A program made the position numbers and the translations under genes. The notes beneath the pieces are model-generated. The model made no database searches, was not told the origin of the DNA, and was given only the letters and a program-made list of their open reading frames with translations. From assembly GCF_902459465.1 (NCBI RefSeq), contig NC_047065.1, positions 3,778,309 to 3,842,308 on the forward strand: a stretch of DNA of 64,000 bases. The letters run 5' to 3'. Shown one piece after another: positions 1 to 10,371 of the stretch (position 1 is the first letter of the stretch; the number at the start of each line of letters is the position of its first letter). The stretch is from Asterias rubens. Its lineage: Eukaryota > Echinodermata > Asteroidea > Forcipulatida > Asteriidae.

Positions 1-1321
1 CTCACCGCTTATGTAGAATTCATAGTTTTTTGTTTAAACAGTCGACGCTTGTGAAAGATGTTTGGTCCAATCTTTGGCCGACTTGACCAGAGTATTCAGA
101 TTTAAACTTTATAAATAGCTATTTTCATAGATTCTAGAAAGTAATAACAGCATTCAGTTTAAGGTATTGCACACAAAAACGGAAATGATTAAAGTGATAG
201 CGAATTAAAAACTAAGAGTTATTGTTGGAATGTCAACATTATCTCACATCCACCTGACATGTACAAACAATGTTATATGTTATATGTGTTTTGTGCCTTG
301 TCCATTAATGCAAAACTTAGTGCATGTTTTTTCATTTTTAAACGGCATCATCTGTCAAAAAGTTTGTTGTATTAAAGTTTCTTTCGGTGAAAATTAAGCC
401 ATGCAAGACTTAGAGGGTTCCAGTCGATACAAGGTTTTATTGCTGGCCTTAAACTGCCATGTGTTTCTATGTATACTTTTAAATGACTGCTTTGTGTCTA
501 TAAGCATCAAAGTTTGTAGCTACACTTGACGACAGAATTTTGTGGTTTTTTTTTACAACTTTGTATTGAGTGACTAAGATATTACATTTATGTATTCCCT
601 TAACGCTGAAGGCTAAATTTTTTAACTTTATTCTCATGCCAAATCAGAAACTTGTCTTTAGAGAAGGGCAAGAAATAAGATCAACTGTGTACTTTGTAGA
701 TTTGGTTGTCGGTTTTTGTCTCTGTGTAAAAATAGACAAGTGGATTCTAACTTTGGGCATTTCGATAATGAGCACACTTTTGAAAGACCGTTTTTTTTTT
801 TTTTTGAAAGACCATGGCCCACTTCTATTAAGCTCATAAGCAGAAAATGGTACTATAAATATTTTACTGCCTAACAAAAATCTAGCAGGAAACCAGTCAC
901 AAACAATACATTCCATGATATTTTTGGCTGGTAGCTTGTCAACTAAGCAGGCTTTTTTGTGCTGAACAGCTTCATAAAATGGAGCCCCATGTTGTTTACC
1001 TTCTCCAATAGATTTCTCAAATTCTTATTTCTGTATTGTAACCTAAAAACCCACTGAAGGGTTGTAGAATGTTAGGGTAGTGTTTCTTAAAGTTTGTCAA
1101 CTCAAAGAGATTTTTTTTATAAATAAATGCAACAGCAATTCTGCCAATAATTTATTCAGTGTCTCAAAGCAAAGCTCCTTTAAAAAAAACAGGTAGACCA
1201 AAATGGTTTCAGTTTGAAGTTTGTTGAGTGGTTTTATTCTTAATTAAATGTACAATTACACCAAGCTCTTAACCCATTACTTTAAAAAAATTAATGCAAA
1301 ATACATGCTGTGAAAAAGTCA

Positions 1322-1570
1322 GGGCCAAATTTCATGGCTCTGCTTACCGTAAGCACAGAACCGGCGCTTACAAAAGCAGGGAATGCGGTTCGTACGGCAA
1401 GTGTACTTCACAGGTTAGCGGAAGATTTTGGCTTCTGCGCGTGCGTACTCCATGTTACTAGTAGGCATTCTACGCTTACAAGGCTAGTGCAGAAATTTGG
1501 CGCTCCAAGCAGGGAATCGTGATCGTAAGCGCAGAATTCAGCGGTAAGCAGAGCCACGCAACTGGTCCCA
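1322..1570. mobile_element. Family C hairpin element, copy 1
   Basis: Inverted ends read TGGCTCTGCTTACCGTAAGC on the left and the complementary GGTAAGCAGAGCCA on the right. The interior is also partly palindromic around GCGCAGAA and TTCTGCGC. There is no ORF of note, so it is a non-autonomous MITE-like element. Confidence 0.7.
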
Positions 1571-1898
1571 GACCTGTCTGAACTGGCTATGGCTAGATTT
1601 CATGTTTGTGTATAGTAGATCCTTAACAACACCCTTAGCAACAGCAGTAGCCAATAAAGTGCCAGTTCTGATATGACCTAGTCAGAGGTTCTCATGTCAC
1701 ACGTAACAACTCACATATGTTTTTCAACCCTGTTAATTGGGGACTTCTTTATTCTCCCATTGTTTGTGTTCACAAAATCAAAGCAAGATGTCCTCATTCT
1801 GTCTAAAGACCCGGATCCCCCTTGTTAAAGTCCTCAGTTTCAACGGATAGACACCCATGCTAGGGTAATAAACATTTAGTGAAAATCATCCTGATATT

Positions 1899-2045
1899 CC
1901 TGACTCTGCTTACCGTAAGCAAAGAATCGGCACTTGCGGAAGCAGGGATTTTTGTTTACACGTCTAGCGTAGAAATTCAGCGCTTGCCTTAATGGTGATC
2001 GTAAGAGCAGAATTTGGCGGTAAGCAGAGCCATGAAATTGAGCCA
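1899..2045. mobile_element. Family C hairpin element, copy 2
   Basis: Shorter relative of the copy at 1322-1570. Both ends are kept (CTCTGCTTACCGTAAGC and GGCGGTAAGCAGAGCCATG), but about 100 bp of the middle is missing. Confidence 0.65.
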
Positions 2046-2352
2046 TGATAAGATGAGATGAGTGAAATCAAGACCTAGTCCCACAAAACAAAATAATAAA
2101 TTTTAAGGCCATGCGACGGCAACATCACTGAAATCTGAAAAGAATTACCGTTCAGAAAGTGACTCATTTTAATTACAATTATAGAAAAGACAAGGATCGG
2201 TGCAAAAAGTCTCAAACACAATATTAAGTAAACCGGGCTTAAACTTCCTCACTGAAACTTCTTCAATTACAGACGCTGACCAATATAATTAAAATGTAAA
2301 TGTTTGACAGCAACTCGCTTGGTATTTTTGCATGAGCACACTTCACAATGGA

Positions 2353-2474
2353 AGTCCAGGGATCGATTCACAAAGAAAGTTCAACTTGGGACCAGTCCTA
2401 GGACTCTTCAGGAGATATACAAAAATTAAGGCTAGTCCTATAAGACAAATATCAACTCATTGTGAAATCCACCC
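2353..2474. mobile_element. Family E hairpin element, degenerate copy
   Basis: Ends resemble GATCGATTCACAAAGA and TCATTGTGAAATCCACC, with internal CTAGTCCTA and TAGGACT motifs in opposite orientation. It is more diverged than the copies at 32168 and 39819. Confidence 0.55.
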
Positions 2475-2964
2475 AAGTGGTCATGTCTAATGTCATTTGT
2501 TTAAATAAATGTTGTGCGTGCATTCAAGTCATTTGGTAATAACTGGTGAAGGAAAGTATTGCACAGCGTACATGATCCAAGTTCAATTTCTGTCCAAATG
2601 TTTCAGGGGGCGGATTATTTCAAGGTAAGTGAGGAAGAGGAATAATTTAATGGCATTTTTAGTAAATAAATGGCTACACAAATAACTTTTTAAAAACACA
2701 AAAGATTATGTTTGGGGAAAATGAGACAAATATTAACAGTATACATGTACATGTATTGTAAGAAGTTCGCCAAGAAATTGAAAACTTGTTTTTAATACGA
2801 AAACCTTATCTTGACACTGAAGCAATTCAAGCTATCATTGACCAACATCTTTCCTTTTAACAAGGGCTCATTTCAAAGAGCTTTTGTACTGAAAACATCA
2901 TTTAAGAAATGTGCTAAGCAAAGTAAAACCAGTCAAAGACAATAATACACTTTTGGCTTCTGGA

Positions 2965-3464
2965 CACCAGGACCACTTTCATAAAGCTGCTTAAGCTAAA
3001 AAAGTAGTTAAGCACAATCAAACGAGTTATGCTCACCAGAATATTAAAGGTCACCAGCCACAGTAACGTGTCGCAAGTACAATTAGTGACTGGTATCCTA
3101 CTTATTTTTGCTCCGCAGAAATATGGACACTATTGGTAATTGTCAAAGACCAATCTTCTCACTTGGTGTATCTCAACATAGGCATAAAACAACAAACCTG
3201 TTAAAATTTGAGCGCAATTGATTGCGGAGTTGCGAGATAACTATGAAAGAAAAAACAGCCTTGTCACACGAAGTTGTGTGCTTACAGATGCTTGATTTCG
3301 AGACCTCACATTATAAATCTGAGGTCTCGAAATCAAATTCGTTGAAAACAACTTCTTCAACCTCTCCCCATTACTCCATACCAAGTATGGTTTTATGCTA
3401 ATAATTATTTTGAGTAATTACCAATAGTGTCCACTGCTTTTAAGCAGCTTTATGAAGTTGGCCC
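2965..3464. mobile_element. Family D element split by a nested family A insertion
   Basis: The left end (TTTCATAAAGCTGCTTAAGC) and the right end (TAAGCAGCTTTATGAAGTTGG) are inverted repeats of each other. They are separated by an unrelated hairpin element at 3119-3441. Intact D elements elsewhere are about 180-240 bp, which is the length left when the insertion is removed. Confidence 0.6.
3119..3441. mobile_element. Family A hairpin element, copy 1 (nested)
   Basis: Signature ends TGGACACTATTGGTAATT and AATTACCAATAGTGTCCA, with a central inverted repeat GAGACCTCA/TGAGGTCTC. It lies inside a family D element, so it inserted later than that element. Confidence 0.75.
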
Positions 3465-3817
3465 AAATTCTGCTATTAGCCCTTTGGAGACCAATCAGAC
3501 AATTAATTTCTGTATAATCATTTCTGTCAATTTTGTCAGTAAAAATGTCAACAGAAATAACGTGAAACAGAAAATTTTGTTTTGTGTTTGGAAGTTAGGA
3601 TACTTTTGGAAAATTCCGTATCCAGAGATCTTTACTTTGACCTCTTTATGTGAATAGAACTAGGTCAAATCTTGAGGCTACTTCCGGCCACTATGTGCAT
3701 TTTTGTTGCCGCTATAATCTCTAAAGGGTTAAGGTAACTGCTCTAATCAATTTTGTACACAGCGGCTCTACTTGCAGTATGTACAGTTGAGTGTTTTCGT
3801 GATCATTCACCTCTAGG

Positions 3818-6800
3818 TCACTGGCCGCCTAGTTGTTGCCCCCCTCCCCATCGATACCGTGCTCCAGCGGGCTCATCGTTTCTGTCCTCACGAGGGCGAT
3901 TGCTTGGAGGGGCCATGCCGAATCCACTGACTCCGCCTTGACGATTGGGAAAGTACTTGTATCTGGTAAAGAAAATAGTTGAGAAAGAAACCCACAGGGT
4001 TTTTATAATAGAGAGGCTGCAACTTTGCAGATGGTAACAACCTGTTGCATAAAACTTCACCTCTGTGGACCCTGGTTCGAATCCAACCACAGACGAGAGC
4101 CTTGTATTTGGACTGTTTTTCCAGACCCTACCTAGCTGTGTGGTTTTCCCTCATTGGGGTTTCCCTCCCACATCTAAAATTAAACATTTCTTCTAGTTTT
4201 CTATCCATCCTGTTAATGAAGCTAATAGGAGACTTTCCAACGCTAGGTGGCAGCAGACTTACCGGGTAAATTTCCATTGTTTTTGTAGTTCTGAACATGC
4301 GCATAATTCTGAGAACAATGGATTTACCCGGTAAGTCTGCTGCCCTCTATCGTCTCAGAAAGTCTCCCATTGTGCTGTTGGATGGGTTATTCAATACATA
4401 AATAACAGTAATAAATTATTTAAGTATAAAACATTGTTGTATACTCACAAAATAGCAGGAGTGCTTAGGAAAGCGCGGCCACCGAAATCCTGGGGGTACT
4501 TGAACATCAAAAAGAAGTAAAGATGGCCGACAACGATTCCCAAAAGTTCAAAAAATCCCCTATGCATAGATAGAAAACAGAGCATTTATTAAGTTGGATT
4601 CATCAAACTTCCGATGAATGAAAACAGAGCTAAGAAGGAGTTCAGTGGTAAAACCAGACATTGTAATTGGGGTCTATTTGTAAACATCAGGGGAGAGATT
4701 GAGGGTGTAATGGTATGCACTAAAGCCTGATAATTGTAATTGTGGAAGTGTTGTGGTCGAGCGGTTAAGAGCACCGAATTCAAACTCTGGTGTTTCTGAT
4801 CAGCAGAGTGTGGGTTCGAATCCCCAGCCATGACACTTGTGTCCTAAAGCAAGACACATAACCATTGCTTCGTCCTTCGGATGGGACGTAAAGCCGTTGG
4901 TCCCATGTGTTGTGTAATGCATGTAAAAGAACCCAGTGCACTTATCGAAAAGAGAAGGGGCTCGCCCCGGTGTTTCTGGCTGTGGCCGCTGTATGCGCCG
5001 TAGCACCTTGTAAACCCTTAGAAGGTGCTAAATAATTGGGTCTCAGAATTCATCACTGAAATGACATATCTTTCTGAAAGTTTGTATACTCAGCGCCTTG
5101 AGTACCTTGTTTGGTAGATACGTGCGCTATATAAGACTTTGATATTATTATATTATTAATGAGCTTACCCTCCTCTGATGATCATGTTGAATGCAACCAG
5201 AACCCAAGGAAGGTACATGGCCTTGAATTGAGTCCCAAACCAGAACTGGACGATGGTGTCACGGTTGAGCTGACACCACACATACAAGACACTTAATACC
5301 ATCGGGTCCATCAAAAACTATGTAGAGAGAACAGTAACACACCAAAGTTATTACACTATTGGTAGTTACTCAAAATAATTGTTAGCATACAAATTGACTT
5401 GGTAATAAGCAATGGAGAGCTGTTGATGGTATAAATTATTGTGACAAACGTAACCCTCTGAAGTAAAATTGTTTTTGAGAAAGATGTAAATTCTCACTCA
5501 AATAATAAAAGACTCAAGCCTGATCTGAGAGCACACAAATTTGTGCAACAATGGTGTTTTTTCCCATTACTTTCTTGCAACTTTGATGACCAATTGACCC
5601 CAAGTTTTCACGAATTTGTTATTTTAAACATAGTTGGGATACACCAGGTGAGGATACTGGTTTTTGACAATTACCAAAAGTGTCCGATAGCTAATCCACA
5701 AAGTGTCATGTTAACATCATCTACCAATTCATTATCAACTATCAACCATTATTTTTTCCAATATTTGGAAAGGAAAAAAAAAAAATCAGTTTTTGCTTTT
5801 AAGTTAAAAAAAGCTTACCATCAGTGGAGCAATAAAACCAACGATCTGATTGGAGTGAAAATTAAGGAGATTAAAGGGAAACACACTTCTCCTTAGGAAA
5901 ACAAAATTTAAAAAGTTGTTCTTTCAAAATTTTGTTTACAAACTTACTTTACAAAAGTTAATACAAGATTCCAACGTTCATCAATCACTACATGTATCAC
6001 TAATAACTCATCTCAGGTAACACTAATAACTCATCTCAGGTAACACTAATAACTCATCTCAGGTAACACTAATAACTCATCTCAGGTAACACTAATAACT
6101 CATCTCAGGTAACACTAATAACTCATCTCAGGTAACACTAATAACTCATCTCAGGTAACACTAATAACTCATCTCAGGTAACACTAATAACTCATCTCAG
6201 GTAACACTAATAACTCATCTTGTAGGAACTGTGCAAAGACGGCTCAAAATGATTGAAGAGAAAGTTCAATATAAGCTAAAAGTCAATAATCGGATTAAAA
6301 AGGATACAACGAGGCAGGCCCAGTTAAACATAAGCATAAACAAATAATCTGCAGGCTTGCCATCAAAGATACCTGGAAACAGGAAACAAACACAGAAACT
6401 AGTGTCAGGGAATTATTAAACTTCTTTTGAAAACAAAAATGGCTTAATTTTTCCATTTATATGTCCTGGAATGTTTCCTTACAAGTATTCCTAAATTAAA
6501 GGCAGTGGACACTATTGGTAATTACTCTAAATAATTTTTAGCATTAAAACTAACTTGGTAACGAGTAATGGAGAGTTGTTGATAGTATAAAGACAATGTG
6601 AGAAATGGCTCCCACTGAAGTAACATCATTTTCGAAAAAAGAAGTAATTTTCCACAAATTTGATTTGAGACCTCAGAATTAGAATTTGAGGTCTCAAAAT
6701 CAAGCATCTGAAAGCACACAACTTCAGGTGACAAGGGTGTTTTTTCTTTCATTTTTATCTGGCAACTTCGACGACCAATTGAGCTCAAATTTTCACAGGT

Positions 6801-9609
6801 TTGTTATTTTATGCACATATGTTGAGATACACCAAGTGAGAAGACTGGTCTTTGACAATAATTACCAATAGTGTCCAGTGTCTTTAAATCAGCATTCTCA
6901 AGATGGTAATTAACAAATAAACTTTACATTTCCTGTGTATAAATTTATTGTTTTCATTCAAATAAAAGTCAAGACTTCAGAGGAACATATACCTTTCTCG
7001 AGGCGACTGGAGTACGAGTACATGAAATACAGAGTCATTAAATAATGAAATCCAGTCCGCGGTGATAGAGGAAAGAAGAACAATGCCGTCACTGGCCTCC
7101 AAAGCTGCAGTCATTGCAATCCATGGAGAAAATCAAATAATGGACAAAAACACTTTTCCGAGTGAATCATTTGTTTGTTTTGTTTAAAGCCTGAAAGACG
7201 TCACCGAAAGTCGTCACCAAAAGACCCCCACATGCTTAGCAGATTGCTGTAGTTACAAGCCAGAAATACCAGGGCCTGATTTCATAGAGCTGCGTAAGCA
7301 GGAAATATTGCTTAAAAATTTTCTGCAAAGCAAAAGAAAGATCAGGTACACCGGTCACAAATTGTGCATGTATGTGACTTTTGCTGGTAACCTTATTCTG
7401 GTATCATCATTATTGTGTGCTAAGCTATTTGTTGGCGCTTAAGCAGCTCTATGTAATTGGGCCATGTGAAGTATAAAAGGGGGCCAACTGATGACGGATT
7501 CTCAGCGAATTCTGTCAGCGCGGGGATGGGAGGGTGGGTATAAAAAGACGGCTCAAATATACCAACCAAAGCTGTCTAAAAAGAAACTCACTCAATCTAA
7601 TCTCATTCCTCGCTGGGGTCGATTTCACTAAGATATTCCTAACTTAAGACTAGTTCTAGGACTCTTAAGAAGTTGAAAACTTAAGGCTATGCCTAAGTTT
7701 GGATGAGTAACTCGTCCGAACTCAAGGTGTAAGACTAGTTTTAACTCTTTGTGAAATCAACCCCTGGCGACTATGTAAGGCAACTCACCTCTCTCTAATC
7801 TATTGGAGTAACTGTAGAGGAAAAAGAGCTGTATGAGGTAGTGAAAGCCGGTCATCGGAGTTATGGGATAGAAAAAGAGGGCTGTAATGGGTCGCCATAT
7901 CTAGAACAAGGAAATTACATGCAAGAAGTAGAAGTTATTTGTAAAGAGAAACAAAATCACCTTTGACCATATCCACGGCAAGGGCCTGATTTCAAAGAGC
8001 TCAACTTTTAAGCAGGAAATATTGCTTGCCAATTTTCTGCTAAGCAGAAATGACCAGGATACCAGGCACAAATTATACCTTTGAAGTGTGTTAGTCTGGC
8101 TGGTAACCTTATTCTGGTAGGCGTCACTTTCTTATGCTTAGCTTCTTTTTGTGCTTATAAGCAGCTCAATGAAATTGTGCCCAGAAAGCAAGTATGTTCT
8201 AAATTGATTGGCTTAAAAGCTCAATGTTACAAATAAAAACATAGAATACAACATAGAGAACATGAGGGAATGGGCGGGAGGTACTCCTCAGAGAGGGGCC
8301 CTTCTTTGATTTGAAAATTTGACAGACTGCGTTAAAGCTATCGAAAACATTGCTCCACAAAAAGCCCCCTTCACCCTAGGCCACAAATTCATACTTCCTG
8401 CGAACACAAATTTAACATCACAAATCATAACTCTTTATTTCAAGGGATTATTTTTGCATGAGTACATTTCAAGTTGAGAGATTGTTTGTTGCGCACTGGT
8501 GAGATACAAAGTATGAAACTCAGATTTCACATAATATTTTGTGATTTTATGTTTTGATTGAAGGTGATATAGGCCTATACCCAGATCAGATATTTTTGAC
8601 TGGTCATTAATTTCATAGAACGGCAATGAACAGCGCAGTGACACTTTTTTTTGCCTTAAAAATTCTATCACGAGGTTCAGTGGAAATATTTTCCTTGTGA
8701 CTTCATGGATGACAATAGAAGACTTTGGAACACTAGCTAGGTGGCAGCAGACTTAGTCAGGTAAATGTCCATTGTTTGCGTAGTTCTCAGCATGCGCACA
8801 TTACTGAGAACAATGGATTTTACCTGCTAAGTCTGCTGCCACCAAGCATCCCGAAAGTCCCCTATTGATGGAACAGAACATTATAATTATAATTATGAAA
8901 TTCAGAATTTATTTCCCTTAAAAAAAATCCATGAGAGCCACAACAAAGTAGAAAGCAATTAAAATTTAAGTTTTCATAAACCATTGAAATATTATGGAAA
9001 TCAATGTAGGGCCACTATATAATCAGTGAAAGAAGAGATAGTCTATTTCTTAATTATTGGAATGGTAACAAAACAAGTGCGACTCGAGCCTTGACTTTGA
9101 GCATTGAATTGGGCTTTTGGCTCAACATTGATACATTGTTTCTAAGGAAAAGTATTAAAAACAAAAACAAATAGGAAAAATAAATGTATGTATCATGCCA
9201 CAAGTTTTCATTCGTTAAAACATAAATTGGTATCAAATTTACTCAAAAATAAGGCATCCCTTTTGCTAAAAACGAGGGTCCAAAACACGAGTGAAAAGGT
9301 CAGGAGGATACGGAACTTTCCAATAAATATTCCACTTCCAGTACAAAAAATAAACAAACATTCGGGGAAAAAACACAATCTAAATTTAAAAAGGATAAAC
9401 AATCATCATCTTCATAACTAGCCAAAGCACGACGTGTCCATTTATACCTGAAATCTGTACACGACTTGATGAAAGTTGAGAATCAACCACATCGGGTTTA
9501 GAATACCGAACTTAGCGAGTAGTGGGACGACCACAGACCCAGTAAACCATCCCCGTGTAATCAGCGGAATTCCCCGGTACCAATCGCCGATGTCGCTCTG
9601 TTGTGCCAT
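3818..9609 (-). CDS. DERL1: Derlin-1, ER-associated degradation rhomboid pseudoprotease
   Basis: Coding exons in transcript order: 9609-9448, 7900-7789 (2a) or 7104-6993 (2b), 6372-6308, 5845-5819, 5317-5169, 4559-4449, 3962-3818. Length is 256 aa; human Derlin-1 is 251. The start MAQQSDIGDW has a strong Kozak context (GCAGCCATGGC). Derlins are multi-spanning ER membrane proteins that help extract misfolded proteins to p97/VCP and the proteasome. Visible family marks are the Trp-Arg motif near residues 56-57 (start of exon 2), the WCQLNRDTIVQFWFGTQFK block, GIVVGHLYFF (GxxxG in the sixth membrane helix), and the C-terminal p97-binding SHP-type box WGGGQQLGG. All junctions are GT-AG and phases agree. 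The oddities are the duplicated exon 2 and a 27-nt exon. TBC1D31 lies divergently upstream. Identification rests on residue-by-residue agreement with the Derlin-1 family as I know it. Confidence 0.96.
4228..4372. mobile_element. Family B hairpin element, copy 1
   Basis: Ends GGAGACTTTCC and GAAAGTCTCC enclose GGCAGCAGACTTACCGGGTA and its complement TACCCGGTAAGTCTGCTGCC, so the element folds into one long hairpin. It sits in the last DERL1 intron. Confidence 0.75.
4746..5158 (+). mobile_element. Full-length tRNA-Leu-headed SINE (family S1)
   Basis: The tRNA-like head spans about 4750-4832, with A-box-like GGTCGAGCGGTTAAGAGCAC and B-box-like GGGTTCGAATCCCC. A conserved body follows (GGATGGGACGTAAAGCCG, AACCCAGTGCACTTATCG), then a tail ending CGCTATATAAGACTTTGATA plus an ATTATT run. 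It lies antisense in DERL1 intron 5, and its 3' end stops about 10 bp from the splice donor of exon 5 (donor GT at 5168-5167). Confidence 0.8.
5350..5690. mobile_element. Family A hairpin element, copy 2 (diverged)
   Basis: Ends ACACTATTGGTAGTTACTC and GACAATTACCAAAAGTGTCC. The central GAGACCTC palindrome is degraded. It lies in DERL1 intron 4. Confidence 0.65.
5819..5845 (-). CDS. DERL1: DERL1 27-nt exon 4 (IVGFIAPLM)
   Basis: Phase-0 exon of nine codons between acceptor TCCAATCAG and donor GTAAGC. It fills exactly the nine-residue gap between FNWACLV and FLMDPMVLSVLY when aligned to human Derlin-1. It is easily missed by gene finders because of its length. Confidence 0.85.
5998..6221. repeat. 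Minisatellite, 23-bp unit, about 9.7 copies
   Basis: Near-perfect head-to-tail copies of CACTAATAACTCATCTCAGG plus TAA, in DERL1 intron 3. Only the last copy departs (CATCTTGTAGG). The low divergence suggests recent expansion. Confidence 0.95.
6308..6372 (-). CDS. DERL1: DERL1 exon 3
   Basis: Encodes IFDGKPADYLFMLMFNWACL plus V; human Derlin-1 has AFDGRPADYLFMLLFNW here. The acceptor is TTTCCAG and the donor is GTATCC. It begins by completing a glycine codon opened by either copy of exon 2. Confidence 0.88.
6497..6887. mobile_element. Family A hairpin element, copy 3
   Basis: A well-preserved copy of about 390 bp with ends TTAAAGGCAGTGGACACTAT and ATAGTGTCCAGTGTCTTTAA and the central GAGACCTCAGAATT/AATTTGAGGTCTC hairpin. 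It lies between DERL1 exons 2b and 3. Confidence 0.85.
6993..7104 (-). CDS. DERL1: DERL1 alternative exon 2b
   Basis: Encodes LWRPVTALFFFPLSPRTGFH and on to SYSSRLEK. Acceptor ACTGCAG, donor GTATAT. It is 112 nt and phase 0 to 1, the same as exon 2a at 7789-7900, and shares 25 of 37 residues with it. The Trp-Arg motif is present in both. The nucleotide sequences differ at many synonymous sites, which suggests an old duplicate kept under protein-level constraint. Confidence 0.88.
7271..7465. mobile_element. Family D hairpin element
   Basis: Ends TTTCATAGAGCTGCGTAAGC and TTAAGCAGCTCTATGTAATTG. It lies in the intron between the two DERL1 exon-2 copies. Confidence 0.7.
7616..7769. mobile_element. 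Family E hairpin element
   Basis: Ends GGGTCGATTTCACTAAGA and CTTTGTGAAATCAACCCC, with internal CTAGTTCTAGGACT and TAAGACTAGTT repeats. It ends about 20 bp from the splice donor of DERL1 exon 2a. Confidence 0.75.
7789..7900 (-). CDS. DERL1: DERL1 alternative exon 2a
   Basis: Encodes IWRPITALFFYPITPMTGFH and on to SYSNRLER. Acceptor GTTCTAG, donor GTGAGT. It is 112 nt and phase 0 to 1, so including both this and exon 2b would shift the frame. It covers the loop with the Trp-Arg motif and the second membrane helix. Confidence 0.9.
7981..8183. mobile_element. Family D hairpin element
   Basis: Ends GGGCCTGATTTCAAAGAGCT and AAGCAGCTCAATGAAATTG. It lies in DERL1 intron 1 and its interior matches the copy at 7271 (GCAGGAAATATTGCTT). 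Confidence 0.7.
8716..8868. mobile_element. Family B hairpin element, copy 2
   Basis: Ends ATAGAAGACTTT and AAAGTCCCCTAT enclose GGTGGCAGCAGACTTAG and its complement CTAAGTCTGCTGCCACC. It lies in DERL1 intron 1. Confidence 0.75.
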
Positions 9610-10013
9610 GGCTGCCGTGGACCAGATATCAACCCAATATCTGTGTCTAAAGGTACTTCGAAAGAAAATACACAGTAAATGGCTTTGAATCAAGCACTGT
9701 TTTCTGATAAATTGGAGATTTGATGGCAGTTACGTTACGCTAGTAAATTTTACGTTGGACACATTTTGTGGGTTTGCACAATCTGCAGAACTAAAATTGC
9801 GCTGCTCACTCTTGGGATTGTTCAGCTCGCTTTGGTGATTCCTAGATTGCGCGCTCAATTTCAACATTACGCGCTCAATCTGAAGATTGGCCCTCCATTT
9901 TATTATAATAGCGCGCGGCAAAAAAAAATCAGTTTGGTTTTGCATTGTACATGTGCTAGGTTCTATTAGTTTTGGGCGATGTACAATCTGTTCTAAAAAA
10001 ATATATAAAAATA

Positions 10014-10371
10014 TTAAAGGAACACCAATGCTTTGGATCGGACGAGTTGGTCTATAAAAAGCGTTTGAAACCGTTTGTTATGAAATGCATATGGTTAGAA
10101 AGATGTTTTAAAAGTAGAATATAATGATCCACAGTGACAAGTATCACTGAAAATTGCACGGTTTGCCATTTACGTCGCGAGAACACGCCGATCGGCCATT
10201 TATGGGAGTTTCCATGGCCGACCGTGTTATTCGCGCTGTAAAAAGAAAACCACGCAATTCCGAGGCATATTTGTGTAGATCATTGTATTCTACTTTTACA
10301 ACATCTTTCTACCCATATGCATTTTACAACAAATGGTTACAGAACGCAGAAGGCAACGTGTTCCTTTAAGG
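10014..10371. mobile_element. Singleton hairpin element with TTAAAGGAACAC ends
   Basis: The terminal inverted repeats TTAAAGGAACAC and GTGTTCCTTTAA are followed inward by a second pair (GCATATGGTTAGAAAGATGT and ACATCTTTCTACCCATATGC). The whole 358 bp can therefore fold on itself. The ORF at 10154-10369 is a by-product of the palindrome. Confidence 0.75.

Larger units (their letters stand above)
1..3817. other. Region downstream of DERL1 (3' UTR and/or intergenic)
   Basis: No coding exon is recognisable here on either strand; the short ORFs have no family resemblance. The part next to position 3817 must contain the DERL1 3' UTR, but the polyadenylation site cannot be fixed. Minus-strand AATAAA hexamers occur at several places, for example around 1748-1753, 1151-1156 and 436-441. 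The rest holds hairpin elements listed separately, including a nested pair at 2965-3464. Confidence 0.6.

Noticed and set aside
3753..3941. 62-codon plus-strand ORF
   Set aside because: Shadow of the last DERL1 exon on the opposite strand.
5998..6221. Regularly spaced repeats resembling a CRISPR array
   Set aside because: Units are contiguous 23-bp copies with no unique spacers, in an animal intron.
9610..9693. N-terminal extension of DERL1 from an upstream ATG at 9693
   Set aside because: The family starts at the SDIGDW region and the ATG at 9609 has a strong context. Upstream residues have no match.
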